A stretch of DNA of 64,000 nucleotides from CAYTZH01 sp964442285. GTDB lineage: Bacteria; Myxococcota_A; UBA9160; JAFDET01. How positions within the stretch are numbered: the stretch's first letter is position 1; every line of letters starts with the position of its first letter. Below, piece after piece: positions 62,580 through 64,000 of this stretch. The notes under the pieces are model-generated. The model worked only from the letters and a program-made list of their open reading frames with translations, did not search any database and had not been told where the DNA came from. The DNA lies in contig CAYTZH010000004.1 of the NCBI GenBank assembly GCA_964442285.1, positions 1 to 64,000 on the forward strand. Reading direction: 5' to 3'. The position numbers and the translations under genes were made by a program.

Positions 62580-64000
62580 GTGGACCGCATCGCGAACGTC
62601 GACCGCAGCCCGAGCCTGGACCGCGAACCGCAGGCGGACCGCAGGCTGGGACTCGATCCCAGGCTGCTTCGCGAGTTCTCCCGGGTATCCGACGCGTGGG
62701 GCGTGGCCGATCTCCTGGGCGTGTGGGCGACGATCGGTCTCGTCCTCGCCCTCGCCCACGCCGTGGACCGCGTGTGGGGCTACGCACTGGCCGCGCTCGT
62801 GATCGGCAGCCGCCAGAACGCCCTGGCGACCCTCGCCCACGAGGCGGTCCACGGCCTGTGCCTCCGGGATCGCCGCTGGAACGACCGGCTCGGGGCGTGG
62901 GCCTACGCCTATCCCCTCGGCATCCTGTTCGGTCACGACGGGCGCCGTCACCTGCGCCACCACCGGGAGGTCGGGGAACGCCACGATCCCGACTGGACCA
63001 ACTACAGCAACGAGGGTCGCGAGACACCGGGACGTGTCATCGTGTACCTGATCAGCCTGCTGTTCGGGCTCCGCCTCTTCCAGGTGGTTCGCAGCGTGGC
63101 GCTCGAGCGCGCGCCCCGGATCCGCCTCGACGACGAGCCGGCGACCGAGGCCGCGGCGGGTCTGCGCCGGGAGTTCCTGGGCGTCCTCGTCTGCCAGCTC
63201 GCGCTCTTCGCGGCCCTCACCGCGCTCTTCGAGTGGTGGACCTACCCGCTGCTCTGGGTGCTCCCGATGGTCACGGTGGCCGGCTTCCTCGTGAACCTGC
63301 GCGCCCTGGTCGAGCACGCCGCGCCCACGGATGCGGCGGGCGGCGCGGCGCGGCTGCGGGACTTCGCGGTGAACCCTCTCGAGGCGTTCTTCCTCTCGCC
63401 ATCCCACTTCCACTACCACGCCCTCCACCACGCCTTCGTCTCGATCCCCCACCGGAACCTCCCCAAGGCGCGCTGGGCGCTGGCGGGCGTCCACGGGGGG
63501 GCCTACCCCCTCGAGGTCTGGCCCGGCTACGTGCGCTCGCTGGGGCTGCACCTGCAGTCGCTGCGCGAGGCCGCGGCCGGAACGGGAGGCGCCGCGGCGC
63601 CGCCCAACGCCGATCCCCGCCGTCCCCGGGAGCGGGTCCGCGTGGTCTGCGAGCAGTGCGGATCGAGCGGCGGCGAGCCCGTGACGGGCTGGCTGGTGGA
63701 CGAGGAGTCGGCGGACCAGCTCCCGCCCGCGTTCCGCGGGGAGGCGTTCCGGTTCGTCCAATGCGGCGGCTGCGGCCTGGTGTATCTGCCCGAGCGCCCG
63801 AGCGCCGACGACCTGGACGTCTACTACGGCGTCGAATACAAGTGCTTCGAGTCGTTCGCAGACCGGGGCGCCATCATGCGCACCCTGTCCCGCCTCGTGG
63901 CGCGGCAGAAGCTGCGCCAGATCGAGGGCCTCATGCCGTCGGGCCAGCGGCGACTGCTGGACTACGGCTGCGGCGCGGGGACCTGGCTGGAGATCTTCCA
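62580..64000 (+). CDS. fused fatty-acid-desaturase / zinc-ribbon methyltransferase, 3' end outside window
   Basis: One uninterrupted frame runs from GTG 62580 (alternative GTG 62535, inside the gap-flanking repeat) past the window end, giving at least 473 residues. Residues ~35-340 form a membrane desaturase with His boxes HEAVH (87-91), HLRHH (124-128) and HFHYHALHH (276-284). After a Pro/Gly/Ala linker (~325-350) a zinc ribbon (Cys357, Cys360, Cys395, Cys398) is followed by LVYLPERPSADDLDVYYGVEYKCF and motif I LLDYGCGAGTWLEIF at the window edge. This is the fused form of the two-gene pairs at 56-58 kb and 60-62 kb. No stop or frame change occurs across the junction, so the fusion is well supported by this sequence. 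Confidence 0.85.
   Translation, partial: MDRIANVDRSPSLDREPQADRRLGLDPRLLREFSRVSDAWGVADLLGVWATIGLVLALAHAVDRVWGYALAALVIGSRQNALATLAHEAVHGLCLRDRRWNDRLGAWAYAYPLGILFGHDGRRHLRHHREVGERHDPDWTNYSNEGRETPGRVIVYLISLLFGLRLFQVVRSVALERAPRIRLDDEPATEAAAGLRREFLGVLVCQLALFAALTALFEWWTYPLLWVLPMVTVAGFLVNLRALVEHAAPTDAAGGAARLRDFAVNPLEAFFLSPSHFHYHALHHAFVSIPHRNLPKARWALAGVHGGAYPLEVWPGYVRSLGLHLQSLREAAAGTGGAAAPPNADPRRPRERVRVVCEQCGSSGGEPVTGWLVDEESADQLPPAFRGEAFRFVQCGGCGLVYLPERPSADDLDVYYGVEYKCFESFADRGAIMRTLSRLVARQKLRQIEGLMPSGQRRLLDYGCGAGTWLEIF

Noticed and set aside
62192..62590. N-terminal extension of desaturase 2 across the gap
   Set aside because: The extension is low-complexity and contains unknown bases. GTG 62191 gives a normal-length desaturase.
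58323..63761. A 1.8-kilocodon minus-strand frame running across the N gap
   Set aside because: It merges the GT-C gene with antisense of the methyltransferase, desaturase and fused genes and reads through Ns. The supported start is ATG 60299.

Overview
This is a very GC-rich (roughly three quarters G+C), densely packed bacterial chromosome segment with no phage, plasmid or insertion-sequence signature. Several features fit an uncultured free-living proteobacterium-like lineage, possibly of the former Deltaproteobacteria (Myxococcota or Binatota type), probably known from a metagenome assembly. These are adenosylcobalamin-dependent ribonucleotide reductase, PEP-CTERM proteins, sulfatase-like membrane enzymes, many acyl-CoA enzymes and a split proton-translocating transhydrogenase. 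The taxonomic guess is weak inference. A 100-N gap at 62399-62498 lies between two identical 55-bp copies and is probably a scaffolding artefact.

Region 1 (1-34 kb) is mostly central and acyl-CoA metabolism. In order it holds an HNH protein cut by the window edge, tRNA-Pro(UGG), leuCD, an enoyl-CoA hydratase coupled to a large lipase-like lipoprotein, an AMP-forming acyl-CoA ligase, and a thioredoxin-fold YyaL protein followed by a deoxyhypusine-synthase-like protein and a zinc alcohol dehydrogenase. Next come an acyl-CoA dehydrogenase/aminoglycoside-phosphotransferase-like/DUF6285 operon ending in what looks like an enoyl-CoA hydratase stub and a glycosyltransferase, then cysQ-like, pntAA-pntAB-pntB, nrdJ, a five-gene malyl-CoA/mesaconyl-CoA cluster, and nadA. 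The malyl-CoA cluster (26844-31617) could activate malate to malyl-CoA, cleave it to acetyl-CoA and glyoxylate, and interconvert propionyl-CoA plus glyoxylate with mesaconyl-CoA. It carries an unusual small ferredoxin-like protein between the ligase and lyase genes.

Region 2 (34-53 kb) is an envelope/exopolysaccharide-type region. It has three paralogous PEP-CTERM secreted proteins, two with good sigma-54 promoter matches and two followed by near-identical terminators. It also has three sulfatase-superfamily enzymes with a threonine where sulfatases carry Cys/Ser, one of them a lipoprotein with a TPR tail. Two giant TPR lipoproteins, a TMTC-like glycosyltransferase-type membrane protein and a second polytopic membrane protein complete it. 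This composition resembles the PEP-CTERM/exosortase (EpsH/Prs) export systems, although no exosortase lies in the window.

Region 3 (53-64 kb) is a lipid- or glycan-tailoring region. It has SAM methyltransferases with N-terminal zinc ribbons, a UDP-galactopyranose-mutase-like FAD protein, a GT-C type glycosyltransferase with a lumenal beta-sandwich, and three membrane fatty-acid-desaturase-family proteins. Each desaturase is tied to a zinc-ribbon methyltransferase: one pair overlaps by four bases, one pair is adjacent in the opposite gene order, and the last, running off the window end, is a single fused polypeptide. This repeated desaturase/methyltransferase partnership is the best candidate here for an undescribed system.
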